From positions 56,623-120,622 of the forward strand of contig QNUV01000110.1 of NCBI GenBank assembly GCA_003339645.1: 64,000 bases of DNA, given 5' to 3'. The stretch comes from Microbacterium arborescens (GTDB lineage: Bacteria; Actinomycetota; Actinomycetes; Actinomycetales; Microbacteriaceae). The position numbers and the translations under genes are program-made. The stretch's first letter is position 1. Each line of letters begins with the position of its first letter. The notes under the pieces are model-generated. The model searched no databases and was not told the origin of the DNA. It saw only the letters and a program-made list of their open reading frames with translations. This document shows, in pieces, positions 33,359 through 42,250 of this stretch.

Positions 33359-36300
33359 GCGAGGTCGATCCGGGATGTCGCTTCGAAGCGCACGGCCGCG
33401 AGGGGCGCCCCGGCATCGCCCCGCACGGCGAAGGGGCGCGTCTGCGATGCGGTCTCGAAAGCCTCGTCGACGCGCTCGTCGAGCTCGCGCCACTCCCCCC
33501 AGGCGGTGCGCCCGCGCAGCCGCCAGGATGCCGTCGCCGGTGGGCCTGCCGGGGTGACGGTGTAGAGGCCGACGCCCGCGGACGTTCGCAGGGGAAGCTC
33601 GACGGCGTCGCCGGGTTCGAGGCGCAGGACGGTGTCGCCGGTGTCATCGGTGACCGAGCGCGGCCTGACCTCGAGCAGATCGTCGAGCGGCTCGGCCGCG
33701 AACTCGGTGCTGAACGATGTGGGCCGCGTCTGCCGGGCCCACCCCCTCGGCTCGTCGGAGAGCACAACCTCGATGCGCTCGGCGCCGCGGACGACCGCCG
33801 CGGGCACCGCGACGCTCTCCCACGCCCGCCCGTCGATCCGCACCTCGCGGATGTAGGGCAGCCCGGCGCCGGTCGTGATGATCTCGAGCGGACGCCCGCG
33901 TCCTTCGGGATGCAGCACGACGCGGGGCAGCAGGGGCGGCGTGAGCACGAACTCGCCCGAACCCGGCACGAGCGGGTAGAGGCCGAGGACCGCGAAGAGG
34001 TACCACGCCGACATCTCGCCGTTGTCCTCGTCACCCGGGTACCCCTGGCCGATGTCCGATCCGACGAACAGCCGGTCGCGGGCCTCGACGACGATGCGGT
34101 GGGCGTCGTCGTGCCGCCCGGCGAAGCAGTACATGAACGGGATGTGGTGTGCGGGCTGGTTGGACAGCCCGAGCATGCCCATGCGGACATCCCGCGCCTC
34201 GCTCATCTCGTGGATGACGAAGCCGTAGGATCCGACGAGGCCCGGGTCCGCCGTCTCGCGCGTCGCGAAGAAGACGTCGAGCGCGGCGCCGAGCGCGGCC
34301 TCGCCCCCGTGCAGCGCGGCGAGCCCGGCACCGTCGTGCGGCGCGGTGAACATCGTGCCCCACGCGTTGGTCTCGGTGTAGTCGTGCCCCCACTCGGCGG
34401 GGTCGAAATCCTCGGCGCGCACCCGCCAGTCCCCGTCGGGGCGTCGCCCGAGGAAGAAGCCGAGATCGGTGTCGCCGTGCCGGCGGAGGCCGGGACGGAA
34501 CACCGAGCGGTAGGCCAGCGCGCGGCGCCCGAGGTACTCGGCTTCGGCTGCGAGGCGATCGCGCTCGGCGGCATCCTTCGACTGACGCAGGAGCGCGTGG
34601 GCGAGCCGCGCGGCGGCGGCGTCGTTGATCGCGTTGTCGAGCGTCCACGACATGCCCTCGTGGGTGGCGGTGTCGGTGAAGCCGCGGAAGATCGCGGGAC
34701 GCAGCCCCTTGCGTCCGACACGCGGGTCGGTCGAGGGCACCGTGGCGTGGTGCAGCGCCGAGCGATAGGCCTCCCGCGTGTCGATCGCGACGTCGAGGGC
34801 ATCGAGGCCCGCGAAGACCGTGTCGCTGGTCGTGCCCGTCATCGAGTCGACCGGGCCCGGCGCGCTCCACCGGGCGACCCACCCGGCATCTCGGAAATGC
34901 TGCACGAAACCGTCGGCGAGGGCCGCGGCGGTGCGCGGGGCGAGCAGACCGATCAGCGGCCAGGCGGTGCGATAGGTGTCCCAGAATCCGTTGTTCGACG
35001 AATACACGCCCGGCCGCACGACGCCGTCGATCGGGCTGCGGTAGCGGGGGCCCTCGGGCGACGGCTCGTCGTGAGCGTTCGGGTAGCTGAAGACGCGGGC
35101 GAGCGACCCGGCGATCGAGCGCAGGGTGTCGCCCGGGATGCCGTCGAGCCCGTCGATCTCGACCCGATCGAGCGCCCCGCGCCAGGCGGCCTCGGCCGCC
35201 GCCCGCATGTCGTCGATGCCGCCGGCGGCTCGGGCGTTCTCGGCCGCCTGCGCGGCGTCGATCGTCGACATCCCGATGACGATGTCGGCATCGGCTCGCT
35301 CGAAGACGATGGCACCGCGGAGCGTGCCGCGCGCGAGCGCGAGGTCGTGGCGACGAACGCCCGGCAGCACGGCGTGCACGTGATGGTCGGGGCGGTCGCC
35401 GCCGTCGCGGAGGTGGACGTCGAGGTGCAGCGCCCCGTCGCGCTCCGCCCACGCGGCCGAGACGGCCTCGCCGAGGTGGTCGACGACCACTGAGAGCTCG
35501 TCCGTGTGCGAGCGGAACCGCATCCCCACCGCGTGGCGGGCCGCCGTCAGCAGCGCCGACACGCCGTCGAGCTCGACCCGGTACTCATGCGGCGCGGCGA
35601 GCTCGTCGGCGCGGTCGAATCGGCGCGCCCGCCTCCGGCGGTCGCGGTGGGGTCGCGCGCTCGGGCTCGGCATGATCTCGAACACCCCGCGGTCGCCGAT
35701 CCAGGGGCTCGGGATGTGGCTCGTCGCGAAGGCCTCGATCGCCGGCCGGTCGACCTGGTACCGGTAGGGCCAGTTCCCCGCCGCGGCGTCGGTCATCGGC
35801 AGGGCGAACACCCCGCCGTGGGGCAGGGTCACGATGGGGGCGGTGTTCCCCCGCGAGAAGCGATCCGACCCCCGGGTGCCGCGGCGGGTGTCGGCCCATC
35901 CCAGCAGATGGTCCGGACGGGGCGGCGCGGGCTCGACGGTGGGCGGCGCGACGAAGACCGTGCGCCGGTGCACGCTCGGGCCGAACACGACGCGGACGGC
36001 CGCGATCCGGCGCCCGGCGACCGCTCCGAGGTCGATCGTCCGACGGTTCCACTGATCGACCCACATCCGTTTCTGGCGGGCCTGGGCCCCGGGGGCGAGC
36101 GCATCGCCGTACTGGTCCCGCGCGCCGGCGCCCGAGAGCGTGCCCCCGTCGTCGAACACGAGGTCCACGGTCACGGCGGTCGCCGCATAGCGGTCGTCCG
36201 CTGCGCCGCCACGGGCGTCCACTGCGACCGGGAGCATCTCGACGACGAGCTGCTCCCCCGCCGCGACGCGGCGCCCGCGGAGCTCGGGGAGCTCGCTCAC

Positions 36301-36441
36301 GTCCGGCAGGTCGGTCTGAGCCGCCCCGACCCCGACGTCGATGCGGAAGCAGCGACGCGGGTCGGTCTCGGCGGTGTCGGCGGGCGTGAAAGCGGGGACG
36401 GCGCGGCGGACCCGGGGGCTCTTCGGAGAAACGGGAAGCAT
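33223..36441 (-). CDS. GH92 alpha-mannosidase
   Basis: This 1072-residue protein is a calcium-dependent inverting alpha-mannosidase of family GH92, enzymes that trim mannose (often alpha-1,2) from N-glycans. An N-terminal beta-sandwich is followed by the catalytic (alpha/alpha)6 domain. The likely acid is Glu690 in YTETNAW, and the likely base Asp804/Asp806 in GDEDNGEMSAWYLF. VYSSNNGFWDTYRTAWP and LSNQPAHHIPFMY are further family marks. No clear signal peptide is seen at the ATG at 36441, so export is uncertain. That ATG overlaps the Endo-H stop by one base. The C-terminus overlaps the convergent LacI gene by 136 bases. Confidence 0.93.
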   Translation of the reverse strand: MLPVSPKSPRVRRAVPAFTPADTAETDPRRCFRIDVGVGAAQTDLPDVSELPELRGRRVAAGEQLVVEMLPVAVDARGGAADDRYAATAVTVDLVFDDGGTLSGAGARDQYGDALAPGAQARQKRMWVDQWNRRTIDLGAVAGRRIAAVRVVFGPSVHRRTVFVAPPTVEPAPPRPDHLLGWADTRRGTRGSDRFSRGNTAPIVTLPHGGVFALPMTDAAAGNWPYRYQVDRPAIEAFATSHIPSPWIGDRGVFEIMPSPSARPHRDRRRRARRFDRADELAAPHEYRVELDGVSALLTAARHAVGMRFRSHTDELSVVVDHLGEAVSAAWAERDGALHLDVHLRDGGDRPDHHVHAVLPGVRRHDLALARGTLRGAIVFERADADIVIGMSTIDAAQAAENARAAGGIDDMRAAAEAAWRGALDRVEIDGLDGIPGDTLRSIAGSLARVFSYPNAHDEPSPEGPRYRSPIDGVVRPGVYSSNNGFWDTYRTAWPLIGLLAPRTAAALADGFVQHFRDAGWVARWSAPGPVDSMTGTTSDTVFAGLDALDVAIDTREAYRSALHHATVPSTDPRVGRKGLRPAIFRGFTDTATHEGMSWTLDNAINDAAAARLAHALLRQSKDAAERDRLAAEAEYLGRRALAYRSVFRPGLRRHGDTDLGFFLGRRPDGDWRVRAEDFDPAEWGHDYTETNAWGTMFTAPHDGAGLAALHGGEAALGAALDVFFATRETADPGLVGSYGFVIHEMSEARDVRMGMLGLSNQPAHHIPFMYCFAGRHDDAHRIVVEARDRLFVGSDIGQGYPGDEDNGEMSAWYLFAVLGLYPLVPGSGEFVLTPPLLPRVVLHPEGRGRPLEIITTGAGLPYIREVRIDGRAWESVAVPAAVVRGAERIEVVLSDEPRGWARQTRPTSFSTEFAAEPLDDLLEVRPRSVTDDTGDTVLRLEPGDAVELPLRTSAGVGLYTVTPAGPPATASWRLRGRTAWGEWRELDERVDEAFETASQTRPFAVRGDAGAPLAAVRFEATSRIDLAQVEAFAGAVLSRADSAGGAAATDATGASDPMTSISVRAASSPRA

Positions 36442-37346
36442 CAGCCGACGTAGGCCGCTTCCTGTCCCGAGAGCTCGCGAGTGAACGACGACACGTAGGC
36501 GCTGCGGTCGCCCGCGGTCAGGTTGTACGTCACATAGACGCCGTAGCCCTCTTGCACGGTGCGACGGGCGAGGTTCGCCGCTGTGGCGGCCGATGTCTGC
36601 GTCAGATCGATCGCGGCGGGACCGAGCCGGTCCTCGCCGACGCCGGGGTACGCGGGAACGTTGTACTGGCCGTAGTAGGGGTTCCAGATGTAGTCGAGCT
36701 TGTCGAGCACGGATGCCGGAGCCGACTTCAGGCTCGCGGCCGCCTCCCCGATGTCGTAGAGCGAGATGATGCTGCCCGCGGGGAGCTTCGCATCGAGCGC
36801 GTCGACGAGCCAGCGCGCGGAATCGGCGTTCGCCGCCGGCACGCCGTTCGAGCCGTACGACACCCACTCGTCGTCGATGTCGACGCCGTCGAGACCGTAC
36901 TGCTCGACCACCGCGGCGACCTGGTCGGCGAAGGCGGCGGCCGCGGGCTGCGACGGGAAGTTGGCGAAGCCGGCGGCCTGGTGATTGCCGAGCAGCGACA
37001 GGGTGACCTTGATGCCCTTGTCCTGCAGCGGCCGGATCTGCGTGTCGGCGTTCTCGAGGGTCGCGGTCACCTGTTCGTTCAGGTGCAGTGTGGCCGCGTT
37101 GCCGTCGGAGTTGATGTTGGCCGCGAAGATGATCGCGACATCGAAGGCGTTCGACCCGTCGGCGAGCTCGTAGTCGCCGACCGTGCGCAGCTCGTTGCTG
37201 TTGACCTCGACGTACGCCACGGTCAGCGGGTCGGTCGATGCCGCCGTGGCCGCGGTCGCGGGCGCGAGCCCGGCTGCGGCCAGAGCGGCCGCCGCCAGGG
37301 CGGCGAGCGCGGCGGAACGGCGGGCGGGACGGGGGATCCTCGACAT
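36441..37346 (-). CDS. Secreted Endo-H-type endo-beta-N-acetylglucosaminidase (GH18)
   Basis: This 301-residue enzyme cleaves the chitobiose core of high-mannose N-glycans, releasing the oligosaccharide from glycoprotein. A signal peptide rich in Ala/Leu ends near ATAATAA. The GH18 motif DGVDIDDEWVSYG holds Asp158 and Glu160, matching the catalytic pair of Streptomyces Endo H. Other matches are AYVEVNSNELRTVGDYEL and NPYYGQYNVP. The ATG at 37346 is chosen for its GAGGAG ribosome site and position of the signal peptide; the frame is open further upstream. It is the first gene of a two-gene operon with GH92, and operator C lies 59 bases before its start. Confidence 0.94.
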   Translation of the reverse strand: MSRIPRPARRSAALAALAAAALAAAGLAPATAATAASTDPLTVAYVEVNSNELRTVGDYELADGSNAFDVAIIFAANINSDGNAATLHLNEQVTATLENADTQIRPLQDKGIKVTLSLLGNHQAAGFANFPSQPAAAAFADQVAAVVEQYGLDGVDIDDEWVSYGSNGVPAANADSARWLVDALDAKLPAGSIISLYDIGEAAASLKSAPASVLDKLDYIWNPYYGQYNVPAYPGVGEDRLGPAAIDLTQTSAATAANLARRTVQEGYGVYVTYNLTAGDRSAYVSSFTRELSGQEAAYVG

Positions 37347-37404
37347 GATGCTCCTCATTGAGTTCGCTGTCGCCGGCGAGGTGCCGACGCGTGCCAGCGA
37401 ACCG

Positions 37405-37422
37405 GACTTAACCGGATTAGTC
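37405..37422. promoter_or_regulatory. Operator C of the N-glycan regulon
   Basis: GACTTAACCGGATTAGTC matches ACTNANCCGGNTNAGT exactly. It sits between the divergent Endo-H gene (start 37346) and the cell-wall-anchored protein (start 37506). On the Endo-H strand it overlaps a TTGACT that could be a -35, as operator A also does. The match to the sites beside the LacI gene 5 kb away indicates common control. Confidence 0.8.
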
Positions 37423-37505
37423 AACGATGGAGCCGGCGCTCGTCACCGCCGCAGCACGGCTCGCCGACTGGGGCGCGGGTCGCGATTCGCTCTCGATGAG
37501 GATCC

Positions 37506-39059
37506 ATGAAGAGAAGACATCCCTCCCTCGCCGCGGCCTCGGCCGCCCTGATCGCAGCGACGCTCGTCGTCGCCGGTATGGCGCTCCCGGCGCATGCCGA
37601 CGAACCGGCCGGAGGCGTTGATCCGGCGGGGCCGACCGCGGCAGCCGAAGTCGAGGTGGCAGGTGCCGAGGTGGCGGCTGAGGCGCTGGTTGCGGACCCG
37701 GAAGCCGCGGAGCCGGTTGGGGAACCGGATGCCGCGGAGCGCGTCACCGCCGAAGCATCCGCATCCGCATCCGCATACGCACCCGCACCGGAGTCCGCTG
37801 AGCCCGCGGCAGCCAGTGCGGTGCCCGGCTACGTGAATGACGACGGGTCCGGTGCGGGCCACGATGACGACGACAGTGTCGCCGATCTGCCGCCGCAGAC
37901 GGGAGTCACGATCAGCATCCGGGTCGATGGCGCCGAGATCGGTATCGGCCCGATCGGCGAGCGCGGACCGATCGAGCGATACGAGCTCATCGTCCGTCCC
38001 ATGGACGGCGGCGAGCCGATCACGCGCACCTCGACGACCCGGACCGTCTTCATCCTGACCGGGCTGAAGCCGGGCACTTACGAGATCGAGGCGAGCCTGC
38101 ACAACAGCCACGGCTCGACGGGCGCCCGCGACATTCGATTCGCGGTGCCGGAGGTTCCCGGCGAGCCGACGGTGACGATCCGTGACAGTAGCCCCACGGC
38201 GCTGCTCGGCGAGATCTGGGCGGCCCCGCTGCAGAACCCGTTCCCGGAGGGGGTCTGGCCGTTCTATCTGCCCACCACCTACACCGCGACCCTCACGGGC
38301 GGCGGCCGCACCGAAACGCGCGAGGTCGACGACGTGCAGGGTCTCGGACGCTTCGGGTTCACCGGCCTCGAGCCCTCGACGACATACACGCTGACGGTCG
38401 TCGCCCGGAACGCCGCGGGGCAGAGCGCGCCCGTGTCGGTGCAGGCATCCACGAGTCCCGTCACCGGACCGACCGCGCCCGATCCCGACGCGCTGACCGG
38501 CGATAACCGCGGCGGGGTCGTTGTGAACGGCGCATCCGTCCCCGGCACCACGGTGACGGCGAACGTCGGACGCGAGCTGGCGGGTATGGCGATCCACGGG
38601 TGGCTGTTCTCCGAGCCGCGATATCTGGGCGTGGCCACGGTCACGGCAGACGGCATCGCGACGTTCGCCCTTCCCGCCGACATCCCCGCGGGCGCCCACC
38701 GCCTCGCACTCACCGCGGACGACGGCAGCACGCTCGGCTGGAGCCCTGTCGAGGTGCACGCCGCTGAGGTGACCACTCCGCCCGCGACCGGTGGCCCGGG
38801 TGGGCCTGGCGCTGGGGCCGGAGCGGGTGCCGGGTCTGGGTCTGGCGCTGGGGTTGACGGGTCTGGGGCTGGGGTTGACGGGTCTGCGTCGGAGGGTCGA
38901 GACGGCGCGACCTCGGCTGCGGGTTCTGTCGCGTCGGCGGCGAAGACGCGCGCTCTGGCATCGACCGGCGGTGCGGCGCCGTGGGAGCTCGCTGTGTGGG
39001 CTGCGGCGCTTCTCGTGGCCGGCGGGCTGGTGATCGCGAGACGACGAGTCGTCGACTGA
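37506..39059 (+). CDS. LPXTG-like (LASTGG) cell-wall-anchored FnIII-like surface protein
   Basis: This 517-residue surface protein has a signal peptide (SLAAASAALIAATLVVAGMALPAHA), then a low-complexity Ala/Glu region to about residue 110. One or two fibronectin-III-like modules follow (ERYELIVRPMDGG, LTGLKPGTYEIEASLHNSHG, FTGLEPSTTYTLTVVARNAAG), then another beta module, a Gly/Ala/Ser linker, LASTGG, a hydrophobic segment and the tail RRRVV. That end is a sorting signal, of the LAxTG kind used by actinobacterial class E sortases. No enzyme domain is seen; a binding or adhesion role is possible. Operator C lies 84 bases upstream, so it may belong to the N-glycan regulon. Confidence 0.85.
   Translation: MKRRHPSLAAASAALIAATLVVAGMALPAHADEPAGGVDPAGPTAAAEVEVAGAEVAAEALVADPEAAEPVGEPDAAERVTAEASASASAYAPAPESAEPAAASAVPGYVNDDGSGAGHDDDDSVADLPPQTGVTISIRVDGAEIGIGPIGERGPIERYELIVRPMDGGEPITRTSTTRTVFILTGLKPGTYEIEASLHNSHGSTGARDIRFAVPEVPGEPTVTIRDSSPTALLGEIWAAPLQNPFPEGVWPFYLPTTYTATLTGGGRTETREVDDVQGLGRFGFTGLEPSTTYTLTVVARNAAGQSAPVSVQASTSPVTGPTAPDPDALTGDNRGGVVVNGASVPGTTVTANVGRELAGMAIHGWLFSEPRYLGVATVTADGIATFALPADIPAGAHRLALTADDGSTLGWSPVEVHAAEVTTPPATGGPGGPGAGAGAGAGSGSGAGVDGSGAGVDGSASEGRDGATSAAGSVASAAKTRALASTGGAAPWELAVWAAALLVAGGLVIARRRVVD
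38839..38880 (+). repeat. 21-bp tandem repeat coding Gly-Ser-Gly-Ala-Gly-Val-Asp
   Basis: Two 21-base copies (38839-38859 and 38860-38880), differing at one base, encode GSGAGVD twice in the flexible linker just before the sorting signal of the surface protein. A third partial copy begins at 38881. Copy number could change linker length without breaking the frame. Confidence 0.8.
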
Positions 39060-39076
39060 CGCTCATCGAGAGAACG

Positions 39077-39117
39077 ATGTGCGGGGCACCGACCATGGGG
39101 GGCGGTGCCCCGCACAT
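39077..39117 (+). terminator. Terminator after the surface-protein gene
   Basis: Perfect 15-base arms ATGTGCGGGGCACCG (39077-39091) and its complement (39103-39117) enclose an 11-base loop. It begins 18 bases after the stop of the anchored protein. A weak T-containing stretch follows. The 211 bases between the stop and the next start hold nothing else I can support. Confidence 0.8.
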
Positions 39118-39270
39118 GCTTTCACTGCGCCATTTCGCTTCGCCCGCATTTCGCTGCGTGCGCCGTCCGACAGAGGCCGCCGATTCCTCCACAATTCGAC
39201 AACGAGAAACTCCTCCACAGACGTACAAATATTCGATGTGAATGTCCGACCCCCTGGGCAGAATGGGAAC

Positions 39271-40689
39271 ATGGCATCGAACGGCGACAGCTCATACGAT
39301 CCGCAGGCCGGCTCGTCGGCGTCGCCGTACGCCGGTGTCGTCGACCGGGTCTCCGAAGCAGACGAACTGCTTCACGCGGCCCACATCGCGATGACGCGCG
39401 CTCTCGCCGAGGCGGGGCGCAGCGCCCTCCGGCAGGCAGCGCGCTCGCGAACGCGGCCGCGCGGTATGGGCTCCGACATGGAGATGCGCTCGATCGCCGC
39501 CGAGGTCGCCGGAGTGCGACGCTCGCACGACCGTCGCGCGCAGAGCGAGATCGACCACGCACTGACCATCGTCGACGATTACCCCGCTGTCTTCGAGGCG
39601 TGGGAGCAGCAGCGCATCACGCGCGACCATGTCGATGCGGTCGTCCGGACGGGATGCGGCCTCGCCGACGACATCCGCGACGACTACGCGCTGCAGGCGA
39701 TCTCGATCTGCGAGCGTGACATCGCGTCACGGGTGCGCGAGGCGCTCCGCAACCTGGCTGCGCGGATGGGATCCGAGTCCTTCGCCGAGCGGCACCGCAC
39801 GGCAACGGCGAAGCGACGCGTCTGGGTGATCAACGGCACCGACGGCATGTCCGAGCTCGGCGCCACCCTGCCGACCGTCATCGCCGCGGGCATCCACGAC
39901 CGCCTCACCGCCATGGCGCAGTCCGTCAAGGATGCGCGCGCCGCCGCCGGGTCTCCACCCGCGGATGCTTCGCCAGGAGTTGCCGTTGCGGGTGATGGTG
40001 CCGCGGGTGCGGAGTCTGCGGATGCGGATGCCGCGGCGCCCGACGTGCGCACGATGGATCAGCTGCGCGCCGACATCCTCGGCGACCTGCTGCTCGGCGG
40101 CGCTCCGGTCGTCGACCCCACCTCTGGCAGCGACACCGCGGGGCCGCTGGGTGCGATCCGGGCGCAGGTACAGGTGACGCTGACCTCTGAGACGGTGACC
40201 GGCGCCGACGAGGCCCCCGCCGAACTGGTAGGCGCCGCGCTCATCGACGCCGACACCGCCCGCAGGCTCGCCGGCCGGGCGAGAATCTGGAACCGGCTCT
40301 TCATCGATCCCATCACCCGCACACCGGTCGAGGTCGACACCTACCGACCCACCGCGGCGATGAGCAGACTGCTCAAGGCGAGAGATCAGCACTGCCGGTT
40401 CCCCGGATGCCGGAGGGCGGCGATCCGCTGCGAGCTCGACCACACCATCGACTACGCCCTCGGCGGGCACACCCACATCTTCAACCTCGCCCACCTGTGC
40501 CAACGACACCATTCGATGAAGCAATTCACGAAATGGGAAGTCAGACAGATCGGCGGCGGGGTTCTCGAATGGACCTCACCCCTCGGCCGGATCTACCGAG
40601 AAGACGTGCCGGTTCCGTCCGTGTGCTTCGTTCCCGATCCCGCCGGTCCGCCACCCGGGTCTTGCAGGGACGAGCCACCGCCCTTCTGA
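39271..40689 (+). CDS. DUF222 / HNH endonuclease-domain protein
   Basis: This 472-residue protein belongs to the actinobacterial DUF222-HNH (13E12-like) family, found in many copies in Microbacteriaceae and mycobacteria. The N-terminal DUF222 part includes RRSHDRRAQSEIDHALTIV and HVDAVVRTG. The C-terminal HNH part has RDQHCRFPGCRRAAIRCELD, then DHTIDYALGG and LAHLCQRHHSMKQ, with the Cys pair and the His residues of an HNH centre. An Ala/Asp-rich variable stretch lies around residues 220-255. The ATG at 39271 is chosen because family similarity starts there; the frame is open upstream through the terminator. Function is unproven and no mobile-element ends are seen. Confidence 0.88.
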   Translation: MASNGDSSYDPQAGSSASPYAGVVDRVSEADELLHAAHIAMTRALAEAGRSALRQAARSRTRPRGMGSDMEMRSIAAEVAGVRRSHDRRAQSEIDHALTIVDDYPAVFEAWEQQRITRDHVDAVVRTGCGLADDIRDDYALQAISICERDIASRVREALRNLAARMGSESFAERHRTATAKRRVWVINGTDGMSELGATLPTVIAAGIHDRLTAMAQSVKDARAAAGSPPADASPGVAVAGDGAAGAESADADAAAPDVRTMDQLRADILGDLLLGGAPVVDPTSGSDTAGPLGAIRAQVQVTLTSETVTGADEAPAELVGAALIDADTARRLAGRARIWNRLFIDPITRTPVEVDTYRPTAAMSRLLKARDQHCRFPGCRRAAIRCELDHTIDYALGGHTHIFNLAHLCQRHHSMKQFTKWEVRQIGGGVLEWTSPLGRIYREDVPVPSVCFVPDPAGPPPGSCRDEPPPF

Positions 40690-40732
40690 CCCGGGCTCTT
40701 CACGAACTCGCCGGCGCGCCCGGCGCGGCCGT

Positions 40733-41251
40733 CTATGCGATCCGGAGGCACTCCGCTTCAGCGAGCACGACGGGATCCTCGCATCCGCGCGCGAAGCCGG
40801 CGATCCGACGGTCGATGTCGCGCTGCAGGATGACGCTGCCGATGCGCTCCGCGAGCGGCGCGAGCCACGCGGGGCGGTAGGCGAAGTTGTAGCGCCACAC
40901 GGCCAACGAACGCGATGGGTCGCCCTCGACCGGACTGAACCGCCACCCGCCGCCCATACGCGCGAAGAACCACGAACCTTTCGTCATCTTCATCCCGACG
41001 TTCGACGGCGGGTTGTACGAGACGTACTCGCTCTCCATTGCCAGCCCGAAGCGCTGCACCGTGTATGTGCGGACGCCCTTCGCGGGCCGTTCCGCCCCGA
41101 TCAGGTGCTGTCGCCGGATGAATGGATCCCACCGCTTCCGCACCGCGCCCTGCGTCTGCGACACCGCGAACGCGACGTCGGCGGGCACAGGCACGACGCA
41201 ACGCGACTCGACGACCGGCACTCTCCCATCGTGGCACGGTCCGGCGCGCAT
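40733..41251 (-). CDS. SRPBCC (START-like) family protein
   Basis: This 172-residue protein has the SRPBCC ligand-pocket fold pattern: ESRCVVPVPADVAFAVSQTQ, RKRWDPFIRRQHLI, GWRFSPVEGDPSRSLAVWRYNF and a C-terminal helix LAERIGSVILQRDIDRRI. Such proteins bind lipids or other hydrophobic ligands; none is indicated here. ATG at 41251 and GTG at 41221 are both possible starts; similarity begins just after the second. It is divergent from the aldo/keto reductase with 47 bases between. Confidence 0.75.
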   Translation of the reverse strand: MRAGPCHDGRVPVVESRCVVPVPADVAFAVSQTQGAVRKRWDPFIRRQHLIGAERPAKGVRTYTVQRFGLAMESEYVSYNPPSNVGMKMTKGSWFFARMGGGWRFSPVEGDPSRSLAVWRYNFAYRPAWLAPLAERIGSVILQRDIDRRIAGFARGCEDPVVLAEAECLRIA

Positions 41252-41298
41252 ACTGATAGAGCAGCACCACCGTCCCGCCCCTGAATCAACGGAGAATC

Positions 41299-42234
41299 AT
41301 GCGCAGCGTCCCCCTCGGTCGGAGCAACATCCAGGTCCCCAACGTCGTCGCGGGCATGATGAGGATCGAGGAGCTCTCCGACGACGACATCCGAGCCCTC
41401 TACGACCGCTGCCGCGAGGTCGGTGTCGACTTCTTCGACCACGCCGATCTCTATGGCTCCTCGCGCCACGCGTGCGAGCGGCGCTTCACCGAAGCGCTCA
41501 AGCTCACGGCATCCGAGCGCGACGAGATCACGTTGCAGACCAAGACCGGCATCGTCGCCGACGACTGGCACTTCGACCACTCGTACGAGCACATCGTGAC
41601 CTCCGCCGAGGAGTCGCTCGAAGCGCTCGGCACCGACCGCATCGACGTGCTGCTGCTCCATCGTCCCGACGCTCTCGTCGAACCCGACGAAGTCGCCCGC
41701 GCGTTCGACCACCTCGAGTCATCGGGCAAGGTGCGCGCCTTCGGCGTCTCGAACCACACGCCCCGTCAGATCGACCTGTTGAAGACGGCGGTGAGCCAGC
41801 CGCTCGTCGCGAACCAGGTGCAGCTGTCGATCACGCACTCGACGATCATCGCCCAAGGGCTGGCGTCGAACATGGCCGGCGAAGACGACTCGATCACCCG
41901 CGACGGCGGCGGACTCGTCGACTACTCGCGTGTCAACGGCATCACGCTCCAGGCGTGGTCGCCGTTCCAGAAGGGCTTCTTCGACGGCGTCATCTTCGGC
42001 GCCGAGGAGTACCCCGAGCTCAACGCCAAGCTCGACGAACTGGCCGCCAAGTACGGCGTCACCCCGACCGCCATCGCGACCGCATGGATCACCCGCCACC
42101 CCGCCGGGATGCAGGTCGTGCTCGGCACGACGAATCCTCAGCGCGTCGCGGATGCCGCCGAGGGCAGCGACATCCCCCTGACGCGGGGCGAGTGGTACGG
42201 ACTCATCCAAGCCGCCGGGCACAAGGTGCCCTGA
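41299..42234 (+). CDS. Aldo/keto reductase
   Basis: This 311-residue NADPH-dependent oxidoreductase has the aldo/keto reductase barrel. The catalytic tetrad is visible: Asp and Tyr in FFDHADLYG, Lys in LQTKTGI, His in VLLLHRPDAL. GVSNHTPRQIDLL and the C-terminal cofactor region VVLGTTNPQRV follow. It is close to the YdhF-type subgroup. The start follows GGAGAATC. Natural substrate is unknown. It lies alone between an SRPBCC gene and an Excalibur gene. Confidence 0.9.
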   Translation: MRSVPLGRSNIQVPNVVAGMMRIEELSDDDIRALYDRCREVGVDFFDHADLYGSSRHACERRFTEALKLTASERDEITLQTKTGIVADDWHFDHSYEHIVTSAEESLEALGTDRIDVLLLHRPDALVEPDEVARAFDHLESSGKVRAFGVSNHTPRQIDLLKTAVSQPLVANQVQLSITHSTIIAQGLASNMAGEDDSITRDGGGLVDYSRVNGITLQAWSPFQKGFFDGVIFGAEEYPELNAKLDELAAKYGVTPTAIATAWITRHPAGMQVVLGTTNPQRVADAAEGSDIPLTRGEWYGLIQAAGHKVP

Positions 42235-42250
42235 GCCCGGGGAGCCCTGC

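Noticed and set aside
37755-37790. CATCCG-type short repeats as a possible regulatory repeat array
   Set aside because: They are in frame and code the Ala/Ser low-complexity part of the surface protein, so protein composition explains them.
39271-40689. Mobile element signal from the HNH endonuclease-like gene
   Set aside because: No inverted repeats, target duplications, reverse transcriptase or intron structure are seen; this family is a common chromosomal one in actinobacteria.
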